Source: Oscillospiraceae bacterium | Lineage (GTDB): Bacteria; Bacillota; Clostridia; Oscillospirales; Acutalibacteraceae | Direction: 5' to 3' | Length of the DNA: 49,080 nucleotides | Assembly (NCBI GenBank): GCA_015065965.1 | Contig: SVPH01000021.1 | Coordinates: 1 to 49,080, forward strand | Shown here: piece by piece, positions 25,642 to 33,935 of the stretch | Layout of the letters: the number at the start of each line of letters is the position of its first letter | Position numbering within the stretch: position 1 is the first letter of the stretch | Translations under genes and position numbers: made by a program | The notes under the pieces: model-generated | What the model was told of the DNA's origin: nothing | The model's database searches: none | The model's input: the letters and a program-made list of their open reading frames with translations, nothing else

Positions 25642-25696
25642 TAGCGGTGTCAAATTACAGTTTTGTTATATTTTGACATACTTTTGTTACCGCTTA
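25642..25696. repeat. interrupted inverted repeat upstream of the M23 gene
   Basis: AGCGG-TGTCAAA (25643-25654) is matched by TTTGACA (25672-25678) and, after an 11-base insert, CCGCT (25690-25694). It lies 40-90 bases upstream of the TTG start. The rest of 25697-25830 is AT-rich with no gene. Confidence 0.4.
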
Positions 25697-25831
25697 GGGA
25701 AAATTAACCCATCGGAATCTCCTTCTCTCACGCAATTTTTGCCGTAAAAAAGATTTTTGTTTTCACACCTTAAAAAGGGCTTCAAATATATATGACAAAA
25801 ATCGTGATTTGTTACGCAAAAATTTTGCAAA

Positions 25832-25871
25832 AAAGAAAAAGTTCTGCGTTTTTAACAAAAACACAGAACTT
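25832..25871 (-). terminator. terminator of the SpoIID-family gene
   Basis: AAGTTCTG/CAGAACTT plus an inner TTTTT/AAAAA stem (25839-25871), followed on the minus strand by TTTTTCTTTTTT. It ends transcription coming from 25968. Confidence 0.75.
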
Positions 25872-25967
25872 CGTTTGTGAATATTAACTTAAAATTATAA
25901 CTGTCGAATAAGATCCTTCGTTATACTCAGGATAAAAAAGCGGTATAATCTGTTTGATATAATTATT

Positions 25968-28277
25968 TTATTCCGAAATAAACTTAACAGTGAAGCAGTG
26001 AGAACGGATTTCATATTTCATTATTTTTGCTCTGAAGGCGTTGCCTTTCATTGTGTGACTGCCCACTCTCATTGTTGTTACATATCCGCAGTTCTCGCTC
26101 ATTGATGCATCATGTTCAACAACCTCAAGCCATTCGGCAGGGTTATCGCTGAGAACTATATCCTTATTGCCGTTTTCAATAAGTTCTTTCATTTCCTCAA
26201 CGGTTACCTCAACCTCTGTTGCTCCGGGGTCTTCGGGACTTGAAACGCCGCCCTGAAGATAAGGATATCCTTCTCCGCCCCACACGCTCGATGAGGATGC
26301 GGTTTTGCCGGCTGCCGTTGAGAAATAGCAGGTAAACGCAGCACTTCCGTTATAATCAACATAGGGCGCGGAAGGCGCGCTGCTCTCATCTGCCATTCCG
26401 AGTAATTCAAGGCAAAGTGAATAATATCTTGACGATTTATAGTCAAAGCCGTCATCATATGCGTGTTTGCTTGCATCCACGGTAAAGTTATATGTTTTTG
26501 CATATGTATAGATGGCGACCATCTGGGCTTTAACCGCTTCATCGCCCGCACTGCTGTAACCCATTTCACGCTTTGTTGTTTTGCAGATATATTCAACAAC
26601 AGGAATATCCTTGCCGCCGTAACTGATTGCTGCAGGGGTGTTCGGGTCTTTCTTCACCGTTGTGCCGGGATAATAATGGGTAAGAATTTCTTCATATGAA
26701 CTGCCGTTTTTCGCCATTTCCATTGCGCCGTGCTGGCTCATACCTACACCGTGACCGTAACCGTAGACTTTAAAAACAAACTTTCCGCCCTTAGGCTCTG
26801 ATTTAAGCGTTGTACTGCTCTCTGCAGCCTGAGTTGTGGTTGTTGTTGGCTTTGCTGTTGTGGTTTCGGTAGTGACAGGCTTAGTCGTAGTTGTGGCTGC
26901 CTGTTTTGTTGTTGTAGTGGTTTTTATTACCTTTGTGGTTGTAGTTGTGGATTTAACCGTATTTAAAACCGTTGTTATAATCTGCGTTGTTTTTTCGGCA
27001 ACGCTCTTTTTGGTTGTTGTTGCGTTCGGAAAAATGAAAGTTCTCATCTGAGTTGTGGAACTTTGAACACCGTCATTGATTCCGCCTATGGCAACCGCTT
27101 CCATATCAGGATTTTCAAGTCCGCTTCCGCCGTAATTATAGTCCATGAAATTGTTTTCCATGCTCTGCTGCGTAACGCCCTGCAGACCTGCGTTGGCATT
27201 GGTGAGCGTTGTATCGTCATCTTTACTGCCAAGCACAAAGGCCGAAATAAGGCAGACAACAATGGCAAGCGCGATTGCAGCTATGGCTATAATGAGCGGA
27301 GTCCTTGAAATTTTCGGTTTTTTGGGTTTGTTGGGATTGACAAGACCAGCCGCTCCCGAAAATTCTTCAAGCATTGAACAAAGTTTGATAACTGCCGCAG
27401 CAAGAATATTCTTTTTGCCCTCTCCCGGGACAGCATAAACCTTTGCCGCCTTTGCTCTTTCGGAGTTTGCGATGCAAACTGTTATGTATTCTTCGCCGTT
27501 TTCGTTGACGGAAATATCTGAAATTGCCGCACCCAGATCGGTGTCTGAGGTTTCTTTTGAAAGTTTAGCGCTTTGAGCGATATAGTTTTCTTCGCTTTCT
27601 CCTTCAAGAATATCTCTTTGTTCATTGCTTGGCACAAACGCTTTTTCGCTGTCGGGAACAGAATTTATAACCGCAAGCAGGGCTTTGGCACTGCCGCAGG
27701 GCGAAATTGCAACGGTCTTGCCGCTGCCGATTACTTTTTCTATGCTTTCCTTTACCTGCGCCATACCCTGTTTACGGGGTTTTGCATCAGCAGGGAATGC
27801 CTTTGACAGAATTCCGCTCAGACCGAGGGCAAAAACCTCTTCGGCTCTGGTTTCGTCAAGGGGCATAAAAACAACTATTCCTTCTCCGAGTTCTTTCATG
27901 AATGCGGAATAAATTCCGTCAGATGAAACAAGCACCTTTGCCTTTTCGGGGAATGCGGAATGAAGTTCTTTTTCTTTATCGTTTTGAGGAGCGTTGCCGC
28001 CCATAGCGGCAACTGTTGCACTGTTTCTGACAATTTTTGAAGAAAACATTTTAAGTAAACGGAGTTTTGCATTAAGGAAAACGGAAAGGGGTGCGGCAGC
28101 AACAATAATACCGCCCTCACAAGCGCACTTGCCCACGGCCTCAGCAAAGGATGCGGCATCGCCGTAATCCGCTGATGAAGCCTCAGGGTCATACCCTCGG
28201 AGTTTATTTTCAAGATAATCTGCCGCTCCCTGCGCCGATGGAGCACAAAGAGTACAGATACTCACCTTTCTTTTCAT
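25968..28277 (-). CDS. membrane-anchored SpoIID/LytB-family protein with circularly permuted domain
   Basis: A 769-residue protein in three parts. Residues 1-320 are a cytoplasmic region I do not recognise. One membrane helix spans 327-349. Outside, a Thr-rich linker (405-490) leads to a SpoIID-type peptidoglycan transglycosylase domain. In known SpoIID the catalytic Glu block (EMP...EALKAQ) comes first and GYGHGVGMSQ near the end. Here GYGHGVGMSQHGA is first (506-518), the catalytic block with E571 and EAVKAQ (580-585) comes next, and the FR...RSHCFTVKF strand, normally just before GYGHG, is the last element (748-766). This is the order expected of a circular permutation. All key motifs survive, so activity is likely. 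Confidence 0.85.
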   Translation of the reverse strand: MKRKVSICTLCAPSAQGAADYLENKLRGYDPEASSADYGDAASFAEAVGKCACEGGIIVAAAPLSVFLNAKLRLLKMFSSKIVRNSATVAAMGGNAPQNDKEKELHSAFPEKAKVLVSSDGIYSAFMKELGEGIVVFMPLDETRAEEVFALGLSGILSKAFPADAKPRKQGMAQVKESIEKVIGSGKTVAISPCGSAKALLAVINSVPDSEKAFVPSNEQRDILEGESEENYIAQSAKLSKETSDTDLGAAISDISVNENGEEYITVCIANSERAKAAKVYAVPGEGKKNILAAAVIKLCSMLEEFSGAAGLVNPNKPKKPKISRTPLIIAIAAIALAIVVCLISAFVLGSKDDDTTLTNANAGLQGVTQQSMENNFMDYNYGGSGLENPDMEAVAIGGINDGVQSSTTQMRTFIFPNATTTKKSVAEKTTQIITTVLNTVKSTTTTTKVIKTTTTTKQAATTTTKPVTTETTTAKPTTTTTQAAESSTTLKSEPKGGKFVFKVYGYGHGVGMSQHGAMEMAKNGSSYEEILTHYYPGTTVKKDPNTPAAISYGGKDIPVVEYICKTTKREMGYSSAGDEAVKAQMVAIYTYAKTYNFTVDASKHAYDDGFDYKSSRYYSLCLELLGMADESSAPSAPYVDYNGSAAFTCYFSTAAGKTASSSSVWGGEGYPYLQGGVSSPEDPGATEVEVTVEEMKELIENGNKDIVLSDNPAEWLEVVEHDASMSENCGYVTTMRVGSHTMKGNAFRAKIMKYEIRSHCFTVKFISE

Positions 28278-28382
28278 TAAATCACCGTTCCTTAATTTTC
28301 TTCAAAGTTTTTAATTTCACAAAGCAATATACAGATACCGCAAGAAGCGTCTGACAATGTGTTGGTGAATACATTCTTGCAG

Positions 28383-28452
28383 TTCTGCAGCGCAGATTTT
28401 CGCTTAGTCAAGGAAAATTTGACAAAGAATAAGCGGAAAGACGCCTGCAGAA
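28383..28452. repeat. three-tier nested inverted repeat after the sortase gene
   Basis: Outer arms TTCTGCAG/CTGCAGAA (28383-28390, 28445-28452), middle CGCTTA/TAAGCG (28401-28406, 28430-28435), inner GTCAA/TTGAC (28407-28411, 28419-28423). There is no T-run on either side. It may be the 3' end structure of the sortase operon or a regulatory site for the gene starting at 28277. Confidence 0.45.
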
Positions 28453-30483
28453 TTACCAGCGAGCATCCTCTGCATAGGGATTAGTCTTTTTCATGGCATC
28501 ATACCATGCCTGAGGATACTTGGGATTGGGATTCTCGTATGCCTTTGAAGTATCTACATTAACGCTTTCTCCCTCTCTCTTAAGCCTTGCAACAACAACA
28601 AGTTTTGCATCGTCAAAGTCATAGCAGCAGGTTGAAAGAGTGAGGATTTTATCGGTAGGCTCAAGAGTAACACCGGTTGTGTAAAGTTTACGCTTATCAA
28701 TTTCCTTGATATAACTTTCAAACTTTTCGGTTGGAAGGTCAATGAAGTTATAGGGGAAAACATATCCGTTGTCATCGGATGCATCTGAGTTTGAGATGAA
28801 AACACCATAAACAAACCATGTGTAATCGCCGAAAATGGTGTTGCATTCAATAACAGGTGCCTGAGCAAAGCCGTCAATTGTACGGTAATTCTCAAGCATA
28901 CCGAAGATATAATCATCGGAACGCATATTATGACCGTAAATAACGTTATTCATGTGCAGATTTTTAAAATCTGTCATTCTGAAATCAAAGAAAGGCACAC
29001 CGTAAGATGTATATTTGCCGTAAATATCCTTCTTGAGATAAAATTCGTTGTTTGAACTCTGGGCAACGGGAAGATTGATTTCAAGACCCGGAATTGAAAT
29101 CCAGCCTTTGAGGTCATTGTTTGCTGCATAAAGTTGCGCATATTTTGCAAGCATTCCGTCAGGGAAAATAACATCGGGGAACTCCGTTGCAAGGAAACTG
29201 TCAACAACCTCGGTTTCATCATGTTTGTCAACGCTGACATTCATCTGGTCTGCAAGTTCATCTGCGGTTTTCTTGAATCTCATGGGTTCAATGATATAAG
29301 TGTTAACAAGCAGACCGCAACTTGCAATAATGGTTACGATTGAAACAGCCAGAACGATTTTTCTGATAACTTCTCCCGCTCCGCCTGAGGTCTTTTCTTT
29401 GTTTTCCTTCTTTTTCTTCTTGTTCTTTTTACCTTTTTCCTCAACGAAGTTCGCATCAAATTCCTCTTCGGTAATGAATGAAATTCCGCTGCTCATGGGT
29501 TCGGGGTTATAGAGTTTTTCAGGCTGTGCCGCTGCCGCCTCATAATCATTGCCGTCATCGGGAACATCAATTACAAAGCCCTCTGCCGCAGGAACTTCCG
29601 CTTCCTGTGCGGATACATCCTCTCCGAGAAGGATTCTGAGTTCTTCTTCAAAATCTTCAATCGGCTCTTTTTCCGCCACAATTTCAGGCTCATTATCAGC
29701 CTCCGGAACATCCTTTTCTTCGTCAATAACGATAACGCTTTCGCTGGTGTTTTCCTCTTTTGAAAAGTCTTCTTCAAGGCTGCCCATTTCAACCTCGGGC
29801 TCTATATCAAGATTTACAAAATCCGCCTCAAAAGCGGCAGGGTCAGTTACTATCTGCGATGCGGATGAAAGTTCGTTTTCAACGGTTGCAATACCCTGAT
29901 TCGATTCTATTTCCGAAAGAATTTCACTGAAACCTGCATCGCTGTCCGAATCACTTTTAAGCATATCAATCATGCTCATGATATCGTCCTTTGCGGAATC
30001 GAGCGTTACTACTTCCGCTTCTGCTGCCGACTCGGGTGCAAAGAAGGCTTCGTTGGGGATTTCTGCCTGCTCTTCCTCACTGTCAAGCGAAACAACGGGA
30101 ATATCATCATCGAAATAATCCTCGGGGTTCATCCATAAATCATCAAGTGAATTGTTTTCGTTTTCATCGGGAACTTCGGGGTCTGAAAGCACAACTTTTT
30201 TTGGCTCTGCTTCGCTTGAAGTGAGCACTGACATGGGCTTTGGAACAATTGTTTCGGGTCCGCTGCCCATAATATCGTCATAAAGGCTCTGAAGTTCGCT
30301 CTCTATGCTTTTTTCTGTTTTTTCAATATCATCATGGAATCCTTCAAAAAGAGGCGCAGAGTTTGTACTCTCCTCAAGGAAATCAGTAAGATTTATTTCC
30401 GTTATTGCCTCATCATCTGCAATTGAACTGAGACCCTCGGGCAGAGATGACTGCTTTTTGTTCTGGTTTTCATTATTGGACAT
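28453..30483 (-). CDS. class B sortase with long acidic cytoplasmic tail
   Basis: 676 residues from the ATG at 30483 (GGAGGATAAAAAG upstream). Residues 1-345 are acidic and low in structure; a Lys-rich block (352-364) precedes one membrane helix (375-397). The extracellular part is a complete class B sortase: H518 in IYGHN, catalytic C619 in TLSTC, R633 in VVARL. Sortases attach surface proteins to peptidoglycan or cross-link pilins. A 370-residue cytoplasmic tail is very unusual for a sortase, which normally has a tail of a few residues. It follows another class B sortase by 17 bases in a five-gene operon. Confidence 0.88.
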   Translation of the reverse strand: MSNNENQNKKQSSLPEGLSSIADDEAITEINLTDFLEESTNSAPLFEGFHDDIEKTEKSIESELQSLYDDIMGSGPETIVPKPMSVLTSSEAEPKKVVLSDPEVPDENENNSLDDLWMNPEDYFDDDIPVVSLDSEEEQAEIPNEAFFAPESAAEAEVVTLDSAKDDIMSMIDMLKSDSDSDAGFSEILSEIESNQGIATVENELSSASQIVTDPAAFEADFVNLDIEPEVEMGSLEEDFSKEENTSESVIVIDEEKDVPEADNEPEIVAEKEPIEDFEEELRILLGEDVSAQEAEVPAAEGFVIDVPDDGNDYEAAAAQPEKLYNPEPMSSGISFITEEEFDANFVEEKGKKNKKKKKENKEKTSGGAGEVIRKIVLAVSIVTIIASCGLLVNTYIIEPMRFKKTADELADQMNVSVDKHDETEVVDSFLATEFPDVIFPDGMLAKYAQLYAANNDLKGWISIPGLEINLPVAQSSNNEFYLKKDIYGKYTSYGVPFFDFRMTDFKNLHMNNVIYGHNMRSDDYIFGMLENYRTIDGFAQAPVIECNTIFGDYTWFVYGVFISNSDASDDNGYVFPYNFIDLPTEKFESYIKEIDKRKLYTTGVTLEPTDKILTLSTCCYDFDDAKLVVVARLKREGESVNVDTSKAYENPNPKYPQAWYDAMKKTNPYAEDARW

Positions 30484-30500
30484 CTTTTTATCCTCCGTAA

Positions 30501-31487
30501 TCAGTTGGGGCTGGGCTGCCAATCGGTTGAATTCTTATATGGATTTGTTTTGCCTTTGCTGTTATACCATACCTGCGGTCTGCGGTAATCGGGGTTATCC
30601 TTTACAAGAGAGGTGTCAATGCTCTCGCTCTCGCCTTCATGCAGAAGCCTTGCAACAACAACAAGCCTTGTATCTATGCTTTTGCCGTAATCGTAGATGC
30701 AGGTTGAAAGGGTAAGCACTTTATCCGCGGGCTCAAGCGAAACGCCTGTATCGTAAAGTTTGCGCTGATTTACCTGTTCGATATAGCCGACCATATTGCT
30801 CTCGCTCATATCGGGATAAATATAGTTGAAGAAATATCCGTTATCGTCCTTGCCCTGAGTTGTTGAAAGGAAAACAGCGCAGATTTTATAGGTATATTCT
30901 TCGGTAAGAGTGCTGTATTTAATAATGGGATTTTCAATAAAATGGTTCATATTTCTGTAGTCATAGAGCGAACGGAATGACTGCTTGGGAATACCGTCAG
31001 ACCTGCCTGTTGTATGACCGTGGATAACCATATTCTTTGAAAGCCCGTCGGGAAGGCAGCGGTAATCAAGATAAATGTTGCCGTAATTATCCGACGAAGT
31101 TTCATATGTTGTCTTATTATAAAAATCTTTTTTAAGGTAATAGTTGTTGTCACCGCCCTGCACAACGGCAGTGTCAAGTTCAGTGCCGGGAATTGAAAGC
31201 CAGCCGACGAGGTCATTATTGATTGAATAAGCCTGTTTGAGTTCTTCGCGGATACCTGCGGGGTATTCACCCTGAGCCTTCATATTATTTGAGATAACTG
31301 CATCAAGGGCGGCTGCGGGAGCATCCGCCTGAACGCCCTGAGCAAGGACAAGCCCTGCCGTTTCTTTATCAATAACAGTTCCGTCATCCGAATCTTTTGT
31401 AAAGTTAACAATTGAAAGAACAATAAACAAAACCGAAACTGCGGCAAAAACCGCACAAAGTACAGCCGGTAACTTTTTGGAATTCAT
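30501..31487 (-). CDS. class B sortase
   Basis: A 328-residue transpeptidase with an N-terminal membrane anchor (7-28) and a sortase B core. Catalytic triad: H158 in VIHGHTTG, C263 in TLSTC, R280 in LVVVARL. Its core is about half identical by eye to the next sortase, including the NNDLxGWxSIPG and KLYxTGVxLEPxDKxLTLSTC blocks, so the pair arose by duplication. Start overlaps the cinA stop by 4 bases. No sortase substrate with a sorting signal is seen in the window. Confidence 0.92.
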   Translation of the reverse strand: MNSKKLPAVLCAVFAAVSVLFIVLSIVNFTKDSDDGTVIDKETAGLVLAQGVQADAPAAALDAVISNNMKAQGEYPAGIREELKQAYSINNDLVGWLSIPGTELDTAVVQGGDNNYYLKKDFYNKTTYETSSDNYGNIYLDYRCLPDGLSKNMVIHGHTTGRSDGIPKQSFRSLYDYRNMNHFIENPIIKYSTLTEEYTYKICAVFLSTTQGKDDNGYFFNYIYPDMSESNMVGYIEQVNQRKLYDTGVSLEPADKVLTLSTCIYDYGKSIDTRLVVVARLLHEGESESIDTSLVKDNPDYRRPQVWYNSKGKTNPYKNSTDWQPSPN

Positions 31488-32728
31488 ATCTTCTTTCCCT
31501 CCAGATAAATTCTTGCAAGATTGAGAGCGCGCGATGAATTGACATAGCGGTTATACTCTCTGTCACTCCTGCCCGTTTCTATTTTTTCACAAACCTGTTT
31601 ATCCGCCGCATCGAGGGCGATGTAGCAAAGACCCACAGGCTTGTCCGTGCCGTCACTGCCGGGACCTGCAATACCCGTTACGGATATACCGATATCCGCA
31701 CCGGAAACACGGCGTATACCTGCCGCCATTTCTCTTGCCGTCTGTTCACTGACCGCACCGTATTTTCTGAGCGTTTCTTCTTTGACACCCAGAATCTGCT
31801 GCTTGACTTCGTTTGAATAAGTTATCGCTCCGTAACCAAAAACACTGCTTGCTCCGGGAATATCCGTTATTCTTTTCGGAATATACCCTGCAGTGCAACT
31901 TTCCGCCGTTGCGATTGTCATTTTCTTCTCTTTGAGAAGTTCAACAACTCTTTCCTCTATGCTTGCACTGTCAATGCCGTAAACATAGCCGCCGAGCCTT
32001 GATTTTATCTCCTCAATAACGGGTTTGCAGAGTTCCTCCGCTTCGCTCTCACTGTGAGCCTTTGCGGTAACTCTCAGCAGAGCCTCGCCTTTTTTTGCAT
32101 AAGGAGCAACTGTAGGATTCTCCTGTTCAAGCAAGTCCGCACACTGCTCTGCCATTGCGCTCTCGCCAATGCCCATGGTTCTTACCGTATGCGAAACAAT
32201 CGCACCGTCGGAATACTCCGAAAGATAAGGCACGACATATTCCTTATACATCGGAGCCATTTCATAAGGAGGACCTGGGAGAATAACAACGCACTTACCG
32301 TCTTTCTTAAGACCCAGACCGGGCGCCGTTCCGTTATGATTTTCAAAAACATCTCCGCCGACGGGAACATAAGCCTGCCTGAGATTGCTTTCGGGCATTT
32401 CATATCCCTTTGTAGCAAAGTAATTTCTTATACCGTCAGCGATTTCGTCGCTCATGCGCATTTCAAAGCCCATCACTTCGCAGCAGACATCCCTTGTTAT
32501 GTCATCTGCCGTTGGACCCAGACCGCCCGTTGCGATAACAATATCGCTTCTTTCAAGCGCAGTTTTCAGCGCAGCGGCAAGCCTTTTGTGATTATCGCCT
32601 ACGGTTGTATGCCTGAGAACGGAAATGCCGAGTTTTGAAAGTTCAACCGAAAGATATCTTGAATTTGTGTTCAGAATATCGCCGAGCAGAATTTCTGTGC
32701 CGACCGAAAGAATTTCACAAACAGCCAT
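31484..32728 (-). CDS. cinA: CinA family protein (nicotinamide-nucleotide amidase)
   Basis: 414 residues with two domains. The N-terminal MoCF-like domain (about 1-170) has EILLGDILNTNSRYLS and GGLGPTADDITRD. The C-terminal amidase domain (about 255-414) has TAESCTAG and SVTGIAGPGSDGTDKPVG, as in PncC, which recycles nicotinamide mononucleotide. In some bacteria cinA is competence-linked and pairs with recA; here it is between thiI and two sortases. ATG after a short gap behind thiI. Confidence 0.95.
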   Translation of the reverse strand: MAVCEILSVGTEILLGDILNTNSRYLSVELSKLGISVLRHTTVGDNHKRLAAALKTALERSDIVIATGGLGPTADDITRDVCCEVMGFEMRMSDEIADGIRNYFATKGYEMPESNLRQAYVPVGGDVFENHNGTAPGLGLKKDGKCVVILPGPPYEMAPMYKEYVVPYLSEYSDGAIVSHTVRTMGIGESAMAEQCADLLEQENPTVAPYAKKGEALLRVTAKAHSESEAEELCKPVIEEIKSRLGGYVYGIDSASIEERVVELLKEKKMTIATAESCTAGYIPKRITDIPGASSVFGYGAITYSNEVKQQILGVKEETLRKYGAVSEQTAREMAAGIRRVSGADIGISVTGIAGPGSDGTDKPVGLCYIALDAADKQVCEKIETGRSDREYNRYVNSSRALNLARIYLEGKKI

Positions 32729-32747
32729 TTCCTTTTTCTCCTTTTAA

Positions 32748-33923
32748 TTAATACGCATTTATGGGAATAAACCTTGCGTTCTCCGCCGCTTCCTTAACAA
32801 GCCTGTCCACTTCAAGCGCTTTTTCGCACTCCTCAACATAGTCGAGAGTGGGCTTTGTTTTTGGATGCTTTGGTGTGAACACCGTACAGCAATCTTCATA
32901 AGGAAGAATTGAGATATCGAAGGTTTCTATTTTTCTTGAAATTGCAACAACCTCGTCTTTATCCATACCGATAAGAGGACGGAAAACAGGCATTTCGCAA
33001 ACGGCATCCGTGCAGGCGATTGCAGGCATTGTCTGGCTTGCAACCTGACCTACGCTTTCACCCGTGATGAGTGCGCCTGCCTTTTCCCTTGCCGCAATAA
33101 TCTGAGCAACTCTCATCATCATGCGGCGCATGATAACCGTGAATATATCTTCGGGGCAGTTATCCTTGATAAGTTCCTGAGTTTCCGTAAACGGAACAAC
33201 CCACAGAGTTATTCTGCCCGAATATTTGCTGACCTGCTTTAAAAGCGAGTGTACTTTCTGCTCCGCCCTTTCACTGGTGTAAGGAGGCGATGCAAAATGG
33301 ATTGCGATAAGTTCAAGACCTCTCTTTGCCATCATGTAAGCGGCAACAGGGCTGTCGATTCCGCCGGAAATAAGGATTGCCGCCCTGCCTGCAGAGCCTG
33401 TGGGCATACCGCCTGCACCCTTTATCTGTTTGCCGTGGATATATGCATGCGAATCCCTGATTTCAACGGTAACAACCATATCGGGGTTATGAACATCAAC
33501 AACAAGGTGGGGAAATTTGCGCAGAAGGTATCCGCCTGTTTCCCTGCATATTTCGGGGGAATTGAGTGGGAACTTTTTATCCGAACGCTTTGCCTCAACC
33601 TTAAAACTTCTGATACCGAGAAGTTGGGGAGCCAGATATTCTTCTGCGCTTCTCAGTATGGTTTCCATATCCTTTTCAACCGCAGCGGCTCTTGAAAAAC
33701 CTGCAATGCCGAAAACCTTGCTGATGCGCTCAATTGCTTCGTCAAGGTCTGCCTCATCATTTTCGGGTTCTGCGATTATTGTTGACTGTGCGATTGTGAA
33801 TTTAAACTTGCCTGCGCTTTCAAGCCTGCGGCGCATATTCTTGACGAGCATATCCTCAAAAGTTCTTCTGTTAAGACCTTTGAGCGCAAGTTCGCCGTTT
33901 TTAATAAGAATAATCTCTTTCAT
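32748..33923 (-). CDS. thiI: tRNA 4-thiouridine synthase ThiI
   Basis: Adenylating sulfur transferase that makes s4U8 in tRNA and can feed thiamine thiazole synthesis. I chose the ATG at 33923 (MKEIILIKNGE) because GGAG lies 6 bases upstream; the longer frame uses a TTG within that site. 391 residues: N-terminal ferredoxin-like and THUMP domains (about 1-165), then the PP-loop ATPase with SGGIDSPVAAYMM. There is no C-terminal rhodanese domain, as usual in Firmicutes. The partner cysteine desulfurase is immediately upstream. Confidence 0.96.
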   Translation of the reverse strand: MKEIILIKNGELALKGLNRRTFEDMLVKNMRRRLESAGKFKFTIAQSTIIAEPENDEADLDEAIERISKVFGIAGFSRAAAVEKDMETILRSAEEYLAPQLLGIRSFKVEAKRSDKKFPLNSPEICRETGGYLLRKFPHLVVDVHNPDMVVTVEIRDSHAYIHGKQIKGAGGMPTGSAGRAAILISGGIDSPVAAYMMAKRGLELIAIHFASPPYTSERAEQKVHSLLKQVSKYSGRITLWVVPFTETQELIKDNCPEDIFTVIMRRMMMRVAQIIAAREKAGALITGESVGQVASQTMPAIACTDAVCEMPVFRPLIGMDKDEVVAISRKIETFDISILPYEDCCTVFTPKHPKTKPTLDYVEECEKALEVDRLVKEAAENARFIPINAY

Positions 33924-33935
33924 CTTATACTCCAA

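Noticed and set aside
25624-25653. TTGACA/TAAAAT with 18-base spacer as the M23 promoter
   Set aside because: The predicted start would fall within the ribosome site, so a functional leader would be lost.
26836-27051. Plus-strand Val-rich frame
   Set aside because: It is the complement of the Thr-rich linker of the SpoIID-family gene.
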